From contig CM067077.1 in assembly GCA_033980235.1 (NCBI GenBank), forward strand, positions 8,836,602-8,900,601: a stretch of DNA of 64,000 nt. The letters are read 5' to 3'. Positions within the stretch are counted from its first letter, which is position 1. Every line of letters begins with the position of its first letter. This DNA is from Diadema setosum (Eukaryota > Echinodermata > Echinoidea > Diadematoida > Diadematidae). Under the pieces are notes generated by a model, which was given only the letters and a program-made list of their open reading frames with translations, was not told the DNA's origin and searched no databases. A program made the position numbers and the translations under genes. This document shows positions 1 through 9,489 of the stretch, in pieces.

Positions 1-1720
1 CGACACTCACAAGTCTGAAAATTTCAACTTTGTCAAAAATAATCCAATTTCTTTGGGATTTGGGTTGATGTTACCAAGAGATAATTTAGGGCTATGTTTA
101 GAGTGGCTCTTGCTTCTAGAACATTCTTTTAACTTAAAAATAGTTTGTCAGGTACCATTTTTACCTTGGAATTTGAAGTTCAAATCCAAATAATTGCAAG
201 AGCGAATATCTGTTGGGGGAAAAGTGTTTTGATATTTCAAATATATGTTCACAGCAAATGAAAAGTTGCATTACATCCACCATTTATCTTCATGTGGTTG
301 CTGTGGGTGACCAAAACATTCCTGTTGTTTTTACCTGAATTTATCTAAAATTCAATAATAGGCACTTCATTTTTCATATTTAGCCTAAGAATTAAGCTCT
401 GGAATGACAAAATATTGAAAATATAGACATTCCTATATAAAATAAAGGCAAAGATAGAAATGGAAACACAACTTTAATTTTTGACCCTTGCTACATCAAA
501 GTTACACCCTTTACTGTGAAACTGACCATATCATGTTCATCTGTTTCTGAAAGCTCTTTAAATCATACACAACTTCTGTGGTATTTTTGAGAGTGTTAAC
601 ATAGAGTACTACAGTCCTGTGGGTATTTTTGAAGATTCCCTTCATTTTCTTCTATCATTTGGTTGTGTACATTTTGCATCTACTGTCTGAAATATTGTAG
701 AATTATGGCGGTAGAGTTTATGCAATAGAGAAACATCAATATAATTATCATCACGACTACGAACACCTTCATTTCAAATATTTTGCTTTCAGCTGCTTGT
801 TTGACAAAATGTTTCTGAATTTGCAAATGGATATCAAAATGCGATTGCCACATGAATTAGTATGGAGACATTGTGAGCAGCATGAAGCATCCTGTAAGAT
901 ACTATGTTCTAATTTAAGAGACCTATGTATTATAAATTTAAAGGAGTTGACACAAAGTTACCAGTAGGCATGTCTTTGTAACCCATTGGCACATGAGAGC
1001 TTTGAGAGACTGTGTATTGTAACACTACATCTGCTTTCAATACCATGATAGAAATTTATGCAATGTTCAAGAACTTTTGACACCACCAAATGAAGCGCAT
1101 TAACTTCACCATACTCATTTCATGTGTATCTACGTATAATTGAGAATAAAAGCATCATATGTGAGTTACTTTTGGAAAAAAAATGGATGTCAGTCTTTGT
1201 ATCTTGCTGTAACCTCATCTTACTAAGTTTTTACCAAATCTGTTTGTGGGTATTAAAGGGAATTTTAGTTTGTTTTGCAACTTAAATTCTTTTCACAATC
1301 AATGCAAATTATGACCTTTTCTCAATTTTCATATAGATTCAAATGTCATTTCCATGGCAAATCATCCCTGCCAAGCCCTGTATTGAATATGAAACTTGTT
1401 AACTTCTTGAGTGCCAACGTTGTTAACTATTACTACTATCACCCACAACTTGCAAAATTCTGAAATATCTTTAGATCTGTACATACAGTGTACAACTTCA
1501 AAATGACCTAGTTGAATGGCCTCTTGATCTGGGGAAGATCTGTGAAATCTATAGCAAGGGGTTGGGGTCCAGCCCCTGAGACTATATAGGGACTGCATGT
1601 ACTATTCAAACTACTTTGTATCCTCAGGTCATGAGAATGATTTCTGCCAAGTTTGATGATTATATAATTATGAGTTTGAAACAAGATAAAGGAAAAAATT
1701 ACTGAATGAATTTTGAATGA

Positions 1721-1818
1721 TTGACTGACTGACTGACTGACTGAATAAATGAATGAATGAATGAATGAATGAATGAATGAATAAATGAATAAATAAATTA
1801 ATTAATTAATTAATTAAT
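1721..1818. repeat. GACT / GAAT / AATT microsatellite
   Basis: Tandem GACT units followed by GAAT and then AATT-type units. The same array, with different unit counts, is at 58097-58222 and, much shortened, at 49911-49960 in the sister units. Confidence 0.9.
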
Positions 1819-4022
1819 GTAAGAATGAATGAATGAACAAACAAATGAAGATATACATAAATGCATGCATCCATACACACACATAAAGGCACATCATACA
1901 CAGATATACAAATTAATAGATGACATATCAAAATGACACTGGCTCTCTGTGGGTCCTTAGCAAGGGTAACTTTGGGGAAAATATGTATAATGTTAAAAAA
2001 AAAACTGTTTTGATGAATCCAGAGCATTATGGATTTTCATTCATCACCTGTGTTCTCCCCCCCCCCCCCCAATAAAAGAAAGAAAAATGTACAGTTATAA
2101 ACTGTGTAACATCTATTTCTCTCTGTACAAGATTTAAAGAATAAGGACTTAGAAACTGAATGATGCTAGTAAAGTATACTTATTGCTGTTTGAGACAGTC
2201 CGGAACTATTAAGATTAGAGCTGTCCAAGAAACAAGTTATGTATTGTTCTCATTGATGAAAACAAAATATTAATCAACAGATATACATACAAAGATATCC
2301 TGCTTGCATAAATGTCAGAAGTCGAACACATCAGATCCAGCTCAAAACATGTACGTAATTCATGTACTGGTACTTCAGTAATCTACATACATGGAGTATG
2401 TTCAAAAGTTCTCAGCAAAACAGACTTTGTGTATCCTTGTAAATCAAGTTCAATCTTTGATCATCTGAAACAACAATGGACTCACAGAAGTTCTCTGATA
2501 CAATATGAACCCTTTTTCTACAGAATATCAGCAGATTAATGAACAATATGTGATGGACAAAGATGTCATGTTCATACAGACAAAATGTCATATCTGTGGC
2601 ACAATGTTTTGAAAAATGGTGAAGTCTTTGTGAGATATACTGGCCTCATTTTAAGACTGTACTTCCATTTCTCAAAGTACAAGGTTGTTCCATCTTCTAC
2701 AGAATGAAGTCGATAAAAAAAACTTCCATGTAGTTTCATTCGTGTCAAACTTCACAAGAATTTCGAAACATCACATGGTGTGTGACTATCATTTTTTTTT
2801 CTATAGGTCTGTGGCATTCACAATTATTGATATCTTTTTCACAATCTTATCAAACAGTGTTATGAATTTTGTTCTGATCATTGCTTGCATACTACAAAGT
2901 ATTGTGAGTGATACAATGAAGATATTCTGTTCCAGGAATTATTTTGTTGTAGTGGTTGTCTTACGCTTCACACACAGCAACATATTACACGAGCAGACCT
3001 GTCAAACTTCATGTCTACAGCCCAAGTCTCAAGCCCCAGCATCCAATCTCACACTCACCTGCCCAGTAATCATTTTCTCACACCTCTCATGCAGAGGGTG
3101 GCTACCTACATAACTGTTTCTTAAAAATCACAGCTCTATCAACTCATATTCTAAATAGATAATGGAGAGGTCTCTATAAAAACAGTGTCATCTATTAATT
3201 AAGTTATGTCAGTCATACATTCTACATATTAAGACTCATTCATCCTTTTAGAAAATTTGTGATAAGAATGCTCAAAATTAGGTCTTTCAGAACAATCTTC
3301 CATACATCACAGAGAGATGAGAATTAAATATGCGAGTAAAATTGCCCACATGCAGTCAAATCAGTGGTGCACATACCAGACCCCATTAGAATGAATATTA
3401 CAGAAAGAACATCTTTCACCCTCTCGGAAGATCAGTTATCGTGGGTATGACATTCTGGTGGTAAAAATCTTGGAGCTGTGCCAGAGATCAGCGGCTGCGT
3501 ATACACAGACACACACATTAATTACAATGAGAGATAGAGGAAACATAACATAAAAACAGAGCATGCGCGCGCACACACAAAAAGAGTCACAACCACATGG
3601 ACGGAAATTCTTCACCAGGAAACTGGCAAACATCTCACACAGAATGACTACACACACTTTCACTCACTCGATCGCACAGGCAATAGATCATCTACAATGT
3701 TAATTCCATTTTACAATGTCGGTGCGTGGAAGGAGTTGGACTTGGATTCTGCGCACTGCAGACAACACGCACTGACTGCTAGTGCATGTTCTGTTCATTA
3801 GGCGTCAACTTTGAAAGAGCTCTGTAATTTGCAGACAATACATTGTAGTTGTGCACATTTCGGACATCACGCACATGTGCTCAAGTTACAAGAAATCGAC
3901 CTCAGGACTGACTTGGATATTTCTACTGTACATTGTGTCACAAAGTCTGGTTTTACGATTTTCTGTCAAGTCTCGTATGAAAACTGCACACATCTAACCC
4001 AGTCATCTCCCAGTCTTGCAGG

Positions 4023-4030
4023 TATAAAAA
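4023..4030 (+). promoter_or_regulatory. Candidate TATA box of gene A
   Basis: TATAAAAA in the context CTTGCAGGTATAAAAAGGAC, about 2.46 kb upstream of the splice acceptor of the coding exon of gene A. The same motif is kept in unit 2a (51162), unit 2b (53092) and, as TATAGAAA, in unit 3 (60554). A noncoding first exon just downstream would fit the acceptor seen at 6488, but I cannot fix a donor site. Conservation is weak evidence because the units are recent duplicates. Confidence 0.3.
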
Positions 4031-5282
4031 GGACCTTTTTTAAGGCCAATCAAAATTTGTCCAACGTTCATGTTTTAGGCTTTGCAGCTGTGGGCACTGC
4101 AAGGAAAGGTTTTACACTGGTATCATTCAGCACTTTGTGCAGCAGGCCTTGCATCCAAGCTAACACAGACCTATATGCCTATCACATCCACTGTATTCTT
4201 TTTAATCATCATACCAAAGTATTAAAACCAGAGTGCTCAGCAAAAATGATGAGTGATGATCAAGAAATTAAGTTTCAACTGTTAAAAATATTACACTTTC
4301 AAAAACTCAACGGTATCTAACTAATCAGCTATGGTGCATGATTGAAAGTAATTTGTTCATGATACCTCAATGCATGTTTGATATCAAAACTTAGGCCAGA
4401 TTAGGTCAGTTCAATATCAGATAACAATCTTATTGAACCAAGCTACAATTGCTCTGAAAAGTAATAAACAAATGTGAATACCAGTTTACTGATCACAAAC
4501 ATTGATCAGCAAACATAAAAAAAAAAGCAAAGGTACATTTTGTACAAGTGTATGTATCACTCACAAAAGAAAGTCATTCATCAGTGGGCAGAACATCTTG
4601 TTAGATCAATGCTTGAACAAAGTAGACATTTTGCTCTTGCTTTCATTGAAAAATATGCTACAGAATTCTTAATTTACAAGGGGAGGTTTAAAGATAAAAC
4701 ATTTTTTCACTTTCAATAAACACGAAGAAAATGTCAATTTTTGCTCTAATATGGAGACATTCAATGCATTTCAGTCATAAAATAATGCTGAAATAACATG
4801 ACTGCAGTTGGATAAAGATGAAGATGCAAAATATTACCTAAAAAGGTATGCCAGAAGTACCTGTAATGCTATCTCAGAGCATACCCTATCATGGTTGCTA
4901 TGTGAAGTTTTATATTCGACCGCTGATTATAAAAATATATATTGGGCTTTTCCAGTATCCATCACGCAAGAGCGAATTGCATGTAATTCAATTATGCTGC
5001 CAGGGCACGATGTGATCAACGCGAACATAGAAGCTATCTACATATTTTATACCCACTACTGAACGGAGAGGGCGCTTCAGGAATAAAAGGCACATACGCT
5101 CTGTATGCCGACTTCTATTTTTTTCATACCTTTGTTCTTAAAATACTCCAAAACATAAGAATTTTCATTTTTTTTAAAGGAATTGAAGTTCATGTGTGAT
5201 AGTGTATGCTACATTTCCAATGATCAAGTTCTCATAATTATCAACATAATAATAAACACAACAGTGTGACTATTTCTTAACT

Positions 5283-6110
5283 GGGTAATTCTATGAAGTT
5301 GGGGCAGTGTCCATGTAGCATCGTGATATTTAAAAAAAAAATACATTTCAGCATAACTCAATATTAATTATGCTATACATTTATTGTTTGTAGGCTTTAC
5401 ATTTACATTGAGGCCACACAGTTTCCTGGAAATTTTGTGCCATTCAGACTCGATTTTGATAAAGTTATTAAACAATATGTAACAGTGTCCTGTAGCATCG
5501 TGACGTGTCCACGTAGCATCGTGATATTTTAAAATTTAGTCCTAAGAGACAAATTATGGCAATTAGCTTGACCAAAATTTGATGCAATATATATGCATAT
5601 TTACAAGATATGAATGAGATACCTAAATATCTCAAATTTCCTGTACACAGTTTTGATTTTAAAAGGAAATTACAAAATGTATCACGATGCTATGCGGTGT
5701 CCTTTTTTGTGACATTTGGTGGACACCGCGTAGCATAGTGACACATTGTGTAATTTTCTTGGAAAAGTAAAACTGTGGAAAGGAGAGTTAAGATATTTAG
5801 CTATCTGACTAATCTAGTAATTATGCATATTATATCAAATTTTGGTCAAGCTAATTGCATTAATTTGTCTTTTAGGACCAGATTTTAACTATCACAATGC
5901 TACATGGACACGTCACAATGCTACAGGACACCGTTACATATCGTTTTGATAATTTCATCAAAATTGAGTCTGAATGGTACAAAATTTCCAGGAAAATGTA
6001 TGGTCTCAATACAAATGTAAAGCCTATAAACAACACATGTATAGCATAATTATTATTGAGTTAAATGCTAAAAATGTCACAGTTTGTGCCCCAACTTCAT
6101 GGAATTACCC
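5283..6110. mobile_element. 828-bp foldback (palindromic) element, copy 1
   Basis: A long inverted repeat: two arms of about 410 bp meet near 5710. The ends are GGGTAATTC(T/C)ATGAAG and its complement. The motif GTGTCC..GTAGCATCGTGA recurs in both orientations, near both ends and beside the centre. The element is flanked by AACT at 5279-5282 and 6111-6114, a 4-bp target duplication. The sister unit 3 has the uninterrupted site TATTTCTTCACTGGAG at about 62806-62821. There is no coding capacity, so it is a non-autonomous DNA element. I cannot assign a superfamily; the target is not TTAA. Confidence 0.85.
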
Positions 6111-6488
6111 AACTGGAGAGAGAGGGAGAGATAGAATGAACATATTATAGAAAAGCAGTACTTCTCATGGAGTCATAACCTCTAAAAAAACAAAAAGGGT
6201 ATTTGCTGTGTGTGTTTTTGACATATGGATTTTTTTTTTCATTTTTTTTTCCTTCGGATGCTAGTCACAGATGTATTCACTAATACTGTGTATCAATCGC
6301 AAGCTAAAAACTATGGAAACAGTCTGTTTATTACGCTGTCGAAACAAACATCTGTTGAGTTACAGGTCTTTCCCAACAGATATGCATTGAATTATGAATT
6401 CTTAACAAAACAAATCAAATTTCATGTAATAGTACTAGCTTTGGAAAAATTAGATTATGAAATTGGCTTTAAATTCTGTCTTCTGCAG

Positions 6489-7444
6489 GATACTTTCTGG
6501 TCCACAAAATGGATTACAGCAGAAGGCCTTTTCTACTTTCATTGCTGACTGTAATGATGATGCTCTTCAGTAACGGACTGGCTGTGGAATTCTACAAGTT
6601 CTACGCAGGGAGAGATGTGTTCATAAACTTCACTCAACCCATGTCAAATGACTCTGCCTTTGAATATGAGCTTTACTCAATTCAGTCCCAATGCCGCTTC
6701 TGCAAGAATGGAACCATGGTTCCTGGTTGCCTCCCACCTCAGCAATTCAGACGTTTCTCCGTTCATAGCAAGAGATCACCAACTGACTTGAGAGTGACTC
6801 TCAGCATAGACACAATTAATTCTGCTGACAGTCAAATATACCTATTTGCTCTGAGGGAAGACAGAAATGGTGAAAGTATGGTTTTCACTCAAGATGTCCA
6901 CATTGAAGTTTTGCGTCCACCAAGTCCAGCAGAATGTACCGTAAAACCCTCAGAGTATTCCCCTGCATGGAATGAGGTAAGCTGCACGTCTTTGCTTGCC
7001 AGCGACGGGGAAGGTTCTCTCTACTGCTTTCAAGATGGGGAGAAGGCCCCATACAAGGAGTCACCAGTGCGAATAAATGATCAAGTGACACAAATCTTCT
7101 GGATGAATGTCCGTCTTCAAATCAACTGCTGTTCCTACGAAGCATCATTTCCACTAACATCTGCATTTTGTTCTCAGTTTGTGTATTCCATTCCAACACA
7201 TGCCACTGTGTCAGAAAATTCTGAAAACCCTCCCAGCAGCCAAACAGCTCCAATTACTGTTGTGCAACAAACAAATTCACAAATTACTTCGTCAAAACAA
7301 CTCAACACTGAAAGCAAAAGCACAGAGGTCACGACACAAACGACTTCAAATTCTGCGCATGGTGCAATTGCACTGGTGATATTAATTCCTCTATTTTTGG
7401 TAGCCTTGTTCTTGTGGTGGTATATTAAAAAGAAAATGAACTAG
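6489..7444 (+). CDS. Gene A: Ig-like type I membrane protein (intact copy)
   Basis: The coding exon encodes 311 residues from ATG 6509. The preceding CTGTCTTCTGCAG (AG at 6487-6488) is a good acceptor, so the 5' UTR is spliced. Residues 1-25 look like a signal peptide. Residues 27-135 form a V-like Ig fold: strand-like segments, RRFSV, LRVTLSI and SADSQIYLF, where the usual second Ig cysteine is Phe. Extra cysteines form CRFC (62-65) and C74. Residues 140-223 are a second Ig-like domain with C143, C159, C173, C207, C208 and C221. A Ser/Thr-rich stalk (about 227-282), a hydrophobic helix (285-304) and the tail WWYIKKKMN follow. NFT, NDS and NGT are possible N-glycosylation sites. The architecture suggests a cell-surface recognition or adhesion protein; function and ligand are unknown. 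I do not recognise a named family. Confidence 0.85.
6977..7177 (+). other. Candidate exitron in gene A (201 nt, in frame)
   Basis: GAG|GTAAGC at 6977 matches a strong donor and CATTTTGTTCTCAG|TTTG at 7177 a strong acceptor. The interval is 201 nt, starts on a codon boundary (after residue 156) and is fully open. Splicing would remove residues 157-223, most of the second Ig-like domain and five cysteines, and keep the stalk and membrane anchor in frame. Retention gives the two-domain protein. Splicing is inferred from signals only. Confidence 0.45.
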
Positions 7445-7520
7445 ATAAATTAATGCATGGTTGTAATGGCAAAATCTATCTCCCCAACACATGGCAAACA
7501 TCTAGTGAACACACTGATAA

Positions 7521-7715
7521 TACTAATCAGCTCCAGTATCTTCCATACCACAAACCACAAAACAAATTACTTCGTCAGAAATACGCAGCACAGAAAGCAA
7601 GAAGACAAAGGTCATGACACAAACAACTTAAAGTACTGTGCAAAGTGCACTTGCACTTCTGATACTATGCCCTCTCACTTTGGTAGCCGAGTTTGTACCA
7701 TTATAAAAATCAAGT
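7521..7715 (+). pseudogene. Orphan stalk/membrane-segment fragment of an F-like family copy
   Basis: Just downstream of gene A the sequence stops matching the 3' flanks of genes C and E (near GATAA at 7516-7520). It continues as a second, decayed stalk-coding segment: AGCTCCAGTATCTTCC and ATTACTTCGTCAGAAATA at 7529-7583 match the stalk of copy F (63945-64000) better than that of gene A. The later bases parallel the membrane segment of gene A but are broken by stops and indels. It looks like the tail of another copy left by unequal exchange or a partial duplication. Confidence 0.75.
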
Positions 7716-7725
7716 GACACTTTTA

Positions 7726-8293
7726 CTGTAAAACAAGGAATGTTTGCGTGCATCATTTCAATTTTACAAATTTCGCGAGAGCCAAGATTCGCGAAATTAA
7801 AATGCCCATGAAAGTTCTTGTCTACACTACATGCATTGAATGTTAGAGGCAACTTGCGAAAATTCCATGCCGGTGAGTTGGCTCAGTCGGTAGCGCGTCT
7901 GCCTCACGATCACGCGGCCCGGGTTCGAACCCGAGTCTGGACTGAGCAATGTTGTGTGTAAACATACCGTCCCCTCTAACAAAAGGCAAAACACTCTGTC
8001 CCTCGGATAGGACATAAAATGGAGGTCCCGTGTATGAGAGAGTCACAACTCATGCACGTAAAAGATCCCACTTCATTCATCCATCGCAAAGAGCAGGGTG
8101 TTTAACCCGGTGAAGTGGTCCCACCTCACATCCAACTGGACCCCATGGAAGACCAGCTTAACGTAGCTGAATATGGGCTATCCAGCCATCTTCTCAGATG
8201 GAAAATGAACAAACAAACAAAACATGCCGTGAAAAGGGCCATTGGCTCCAATTCGCAAAAAAATTCATGCTGCAAAAATATTGTGTTTTACAG
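7726..8293. mobile_element. CTGTAAAA-ended MITE interrupted by a SINE
   Basis: Left end TACTGTAAAACA and right end TGTTTTACAGTA are inverted, with TA on both sides (7724-7725, 8294-8295). Inside are motifs such as TTCGCGAGAG and ATTCGCGAAATT, as in the elements at 15156-15545 and 37481-37691. A 350-bp SINE sits in it. Confidence 0.75.
7873..8222 (+). mobile_element. tRNA-derived SINE, copy 1
   Basis: The head has a tRNA-like box A (TGGCTCAGTCGGTAGCG) and box B (GGTTCGAACCC), a body, and a CAAA-type tail. CATGCCG flanks it at 7866-7872 and 8223-8229, a 7-bp target duplication within the surrounding MITE. The body (GAGAGAGTCACAACTCATGC, GGTGAAGTGGTCCC) is shared with the older copy at 43912-44225. 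It is a retroposon, not a functional tRNA gene. Confidence 0.85.
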
Positions 8294-8359
8294 TAACCCA
8301 AGTTCTGATGGCAGCCCCTGTCCAGCCAGAATAATAAAAAAGAAATGATAATAATAACT

Positions 8360-9117
8360 AGAAAGGTCGCTATGGTGACTGGTATGCCTCCGCCATAATG
8401 CATGGTTCTCCCAGGGAAATAGTGAAATTATGAGTTGACCTTGACCTTTGACCCATAACCCCTAAATTCCCTCAATAATCCCTGCCAGTCAGTACATGTA
8501 TATGTACCAAGTTCCATGAAGATACCTTGAACCATTCGCAAGATATGAAAAAAAAAGTAAAATTTCAATGATTTCAACTGACCTTTGACCTTTTGACCTT
8601 TGATCTCATGACCTGAAACTCTCTCTGGAGAATCTTCATTTTGTAGTACATGTATACACTAAGTTTCAAGAAAACACCTTCAGGAATTGCATAGATATGG
8701 GGAAAATAGTGAAATGTTGAGCATTTGACCCTGACTTTTGACCTTTGACCTCTGGCCAATTTCACTAAAAGAACTAATCAAGTAATTGCCTCATCATATG
8801 TCATCCTTTGACAAAGTTTGGTGAAATTTGCTTCATCCAGTCTTGAGTTATCGCGTAAATGGATACAATTTCATGATTTGACCTTGACCTTTGACCTCAG
8901 CCAATTTCACTCAAAATCTAATCAAGTAATTGTCCCATCATATTTTATACCTGGACCAAGTTTGGTGAAATTCCACTCAACATTACTCAAGTTATCGCGT
9001 AAACAAATGTGGACGTACGTAAGGACGTACAGACGTACGGACGTACATCGTACGTATATATGGACGGACAAACCGAAAACATAATGCCTCCGGCACCCTT
9101 TGGGCGGAGGCATAAAA
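8360..9117. repeat. TGACCTTTGACC-rich interspersed element
   Basis: The ends are inverted: ATGCCTCCGCCATAATG on the left, GGGCGGAGGCAT on the right. Inside are many TTGACCTTTGACC-like blocks, repeated AAGTTTGGTGAAATT-type blocks and a short ACGTACG-rich tract near 9011-9055. No coding frame is credible. The repetition of short blocks and inverted ends suggest a non-autonomous element. Confidence 0.65.
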
Positions 9118-9169
9118 ATATCCAGGGAATACACTGTCAGTGACATCAATAACAGTGGGCCTTTTCAGT

Positions 9170-9480
9170 GCATTTTCATTGGTACAAACTACAATGTACT
9201 TTGATACTATCCTTCTTGCCAGCTTTAGACATTCCTACCTGAAGTTACAGCCTTATAAAATGGCATTCCCATTGGTAAAATCCACAATGCAATATCATCT
9301 TTCTTGCCAGTATTAGACATTCCTATGTAAAGTTATACATTCAAAATGGCATTTCCATTGGTCAAATCAAATTCAGTATCATCTTTTGTACCAGCATTTA
9401 TACACATTCCTACCTGATGTTGCAGCTTTCATATGACATTCCTTTGGGTAAAAAGTACAGCAATGTTTGACCATAACCTT
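9170..9480. repeat. Degenerate 88-bp tandem repeat
   Basis: The landmark GACATTCCTAC or a variant recurs at about 9228, 9316 and 9403, with a further partial unit. Each is preceded by a CTTCTTGCCAG-like block and followed by ATGGCATTCCCATTGG-like sequence. A related, diverged stretch lies downstream of gene C near 25220-25400, so it belongs to the wider duplicated unit. Confidence 0.6.
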
Positions 9481-9489
9481 TCAACTCTC

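Larger units (their letters stand above)
1..7520 (+). repeat. Segmental duplication unit 1 (carries gene A)
   Basis: The sequence from base 1 reappears almost unchanged from about 57436 (unit 3), and from about 577 onward in a third, broken copy at 48895-56700 (units 2a and 2b). Unit 3 lacks about 455-1530 of unit 1; unit 2a lacks about 1906-2920. The unit holds roughly 6.5 kb of noncoding DNA upstream of the coding exon of gene A. Positions 1-5280 hold no gene that I can support: there are a GACT/GAAT microsatellite, a TATA-like motif near 4023 and several unconserved open frames. By eye, unit 1 is about 97-98% identical to unit 3 over its first 3.3 kb and equally close to unit 2b from 3.6 kb to the gene. 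Confidence 0.9.

Noticed and set aside
2312..2539. 75-residue open frame kept in units 1 and 3
   Set aside because: The DNA around it is equally conserved because the duplication is recent, so conservation is not evidence. No recognisable domain, and the region is deleted in unit 2a.
3811..4320. 169-residue open frame in unit 1
   Set aside because: The equivalent frames in units 2a, 2b and 3 are broken by indels (for example the extra GTTTGGCTTGCCTC), with no bias toward frame-preserving changes. It also overlaps the candidate promoter.
4808..5062. 84-residue open frame kept in units 1 and 2b
   Set aside because: No ATG at its start, broken in unit 2a by a small deletion, and conserved no better than the flanks.
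5081..5091. AATAAAAGGC as an alternative TATA box at 5.08 kb
   Set aside because: Kept in units 1, 2b and 3, but recent duplication explains that. The context lacks a clear leader exon, and the motif at 4023 is a better match.
5279..5282. TTAA target for the 828-bp foldback element
   Set aside because: TTAA overlaps the left flank only; the right flank is AACT without TTAA, and the empty site fits a 4-bp AACT-type duplication.
7873..7935. Functional tRNA gene
   Set aside because: A and B boxes are present, but the sequence continues into a SINE body and tail with a target duplication, and the cloverleaf is imperfect.
9011..9055. ACGTACG-rich tract as a regulatory array
   Set aside because: Part of the repeated TGACCTTTGACC element, which has the same tract in many copies of this repeat class by my recollection.
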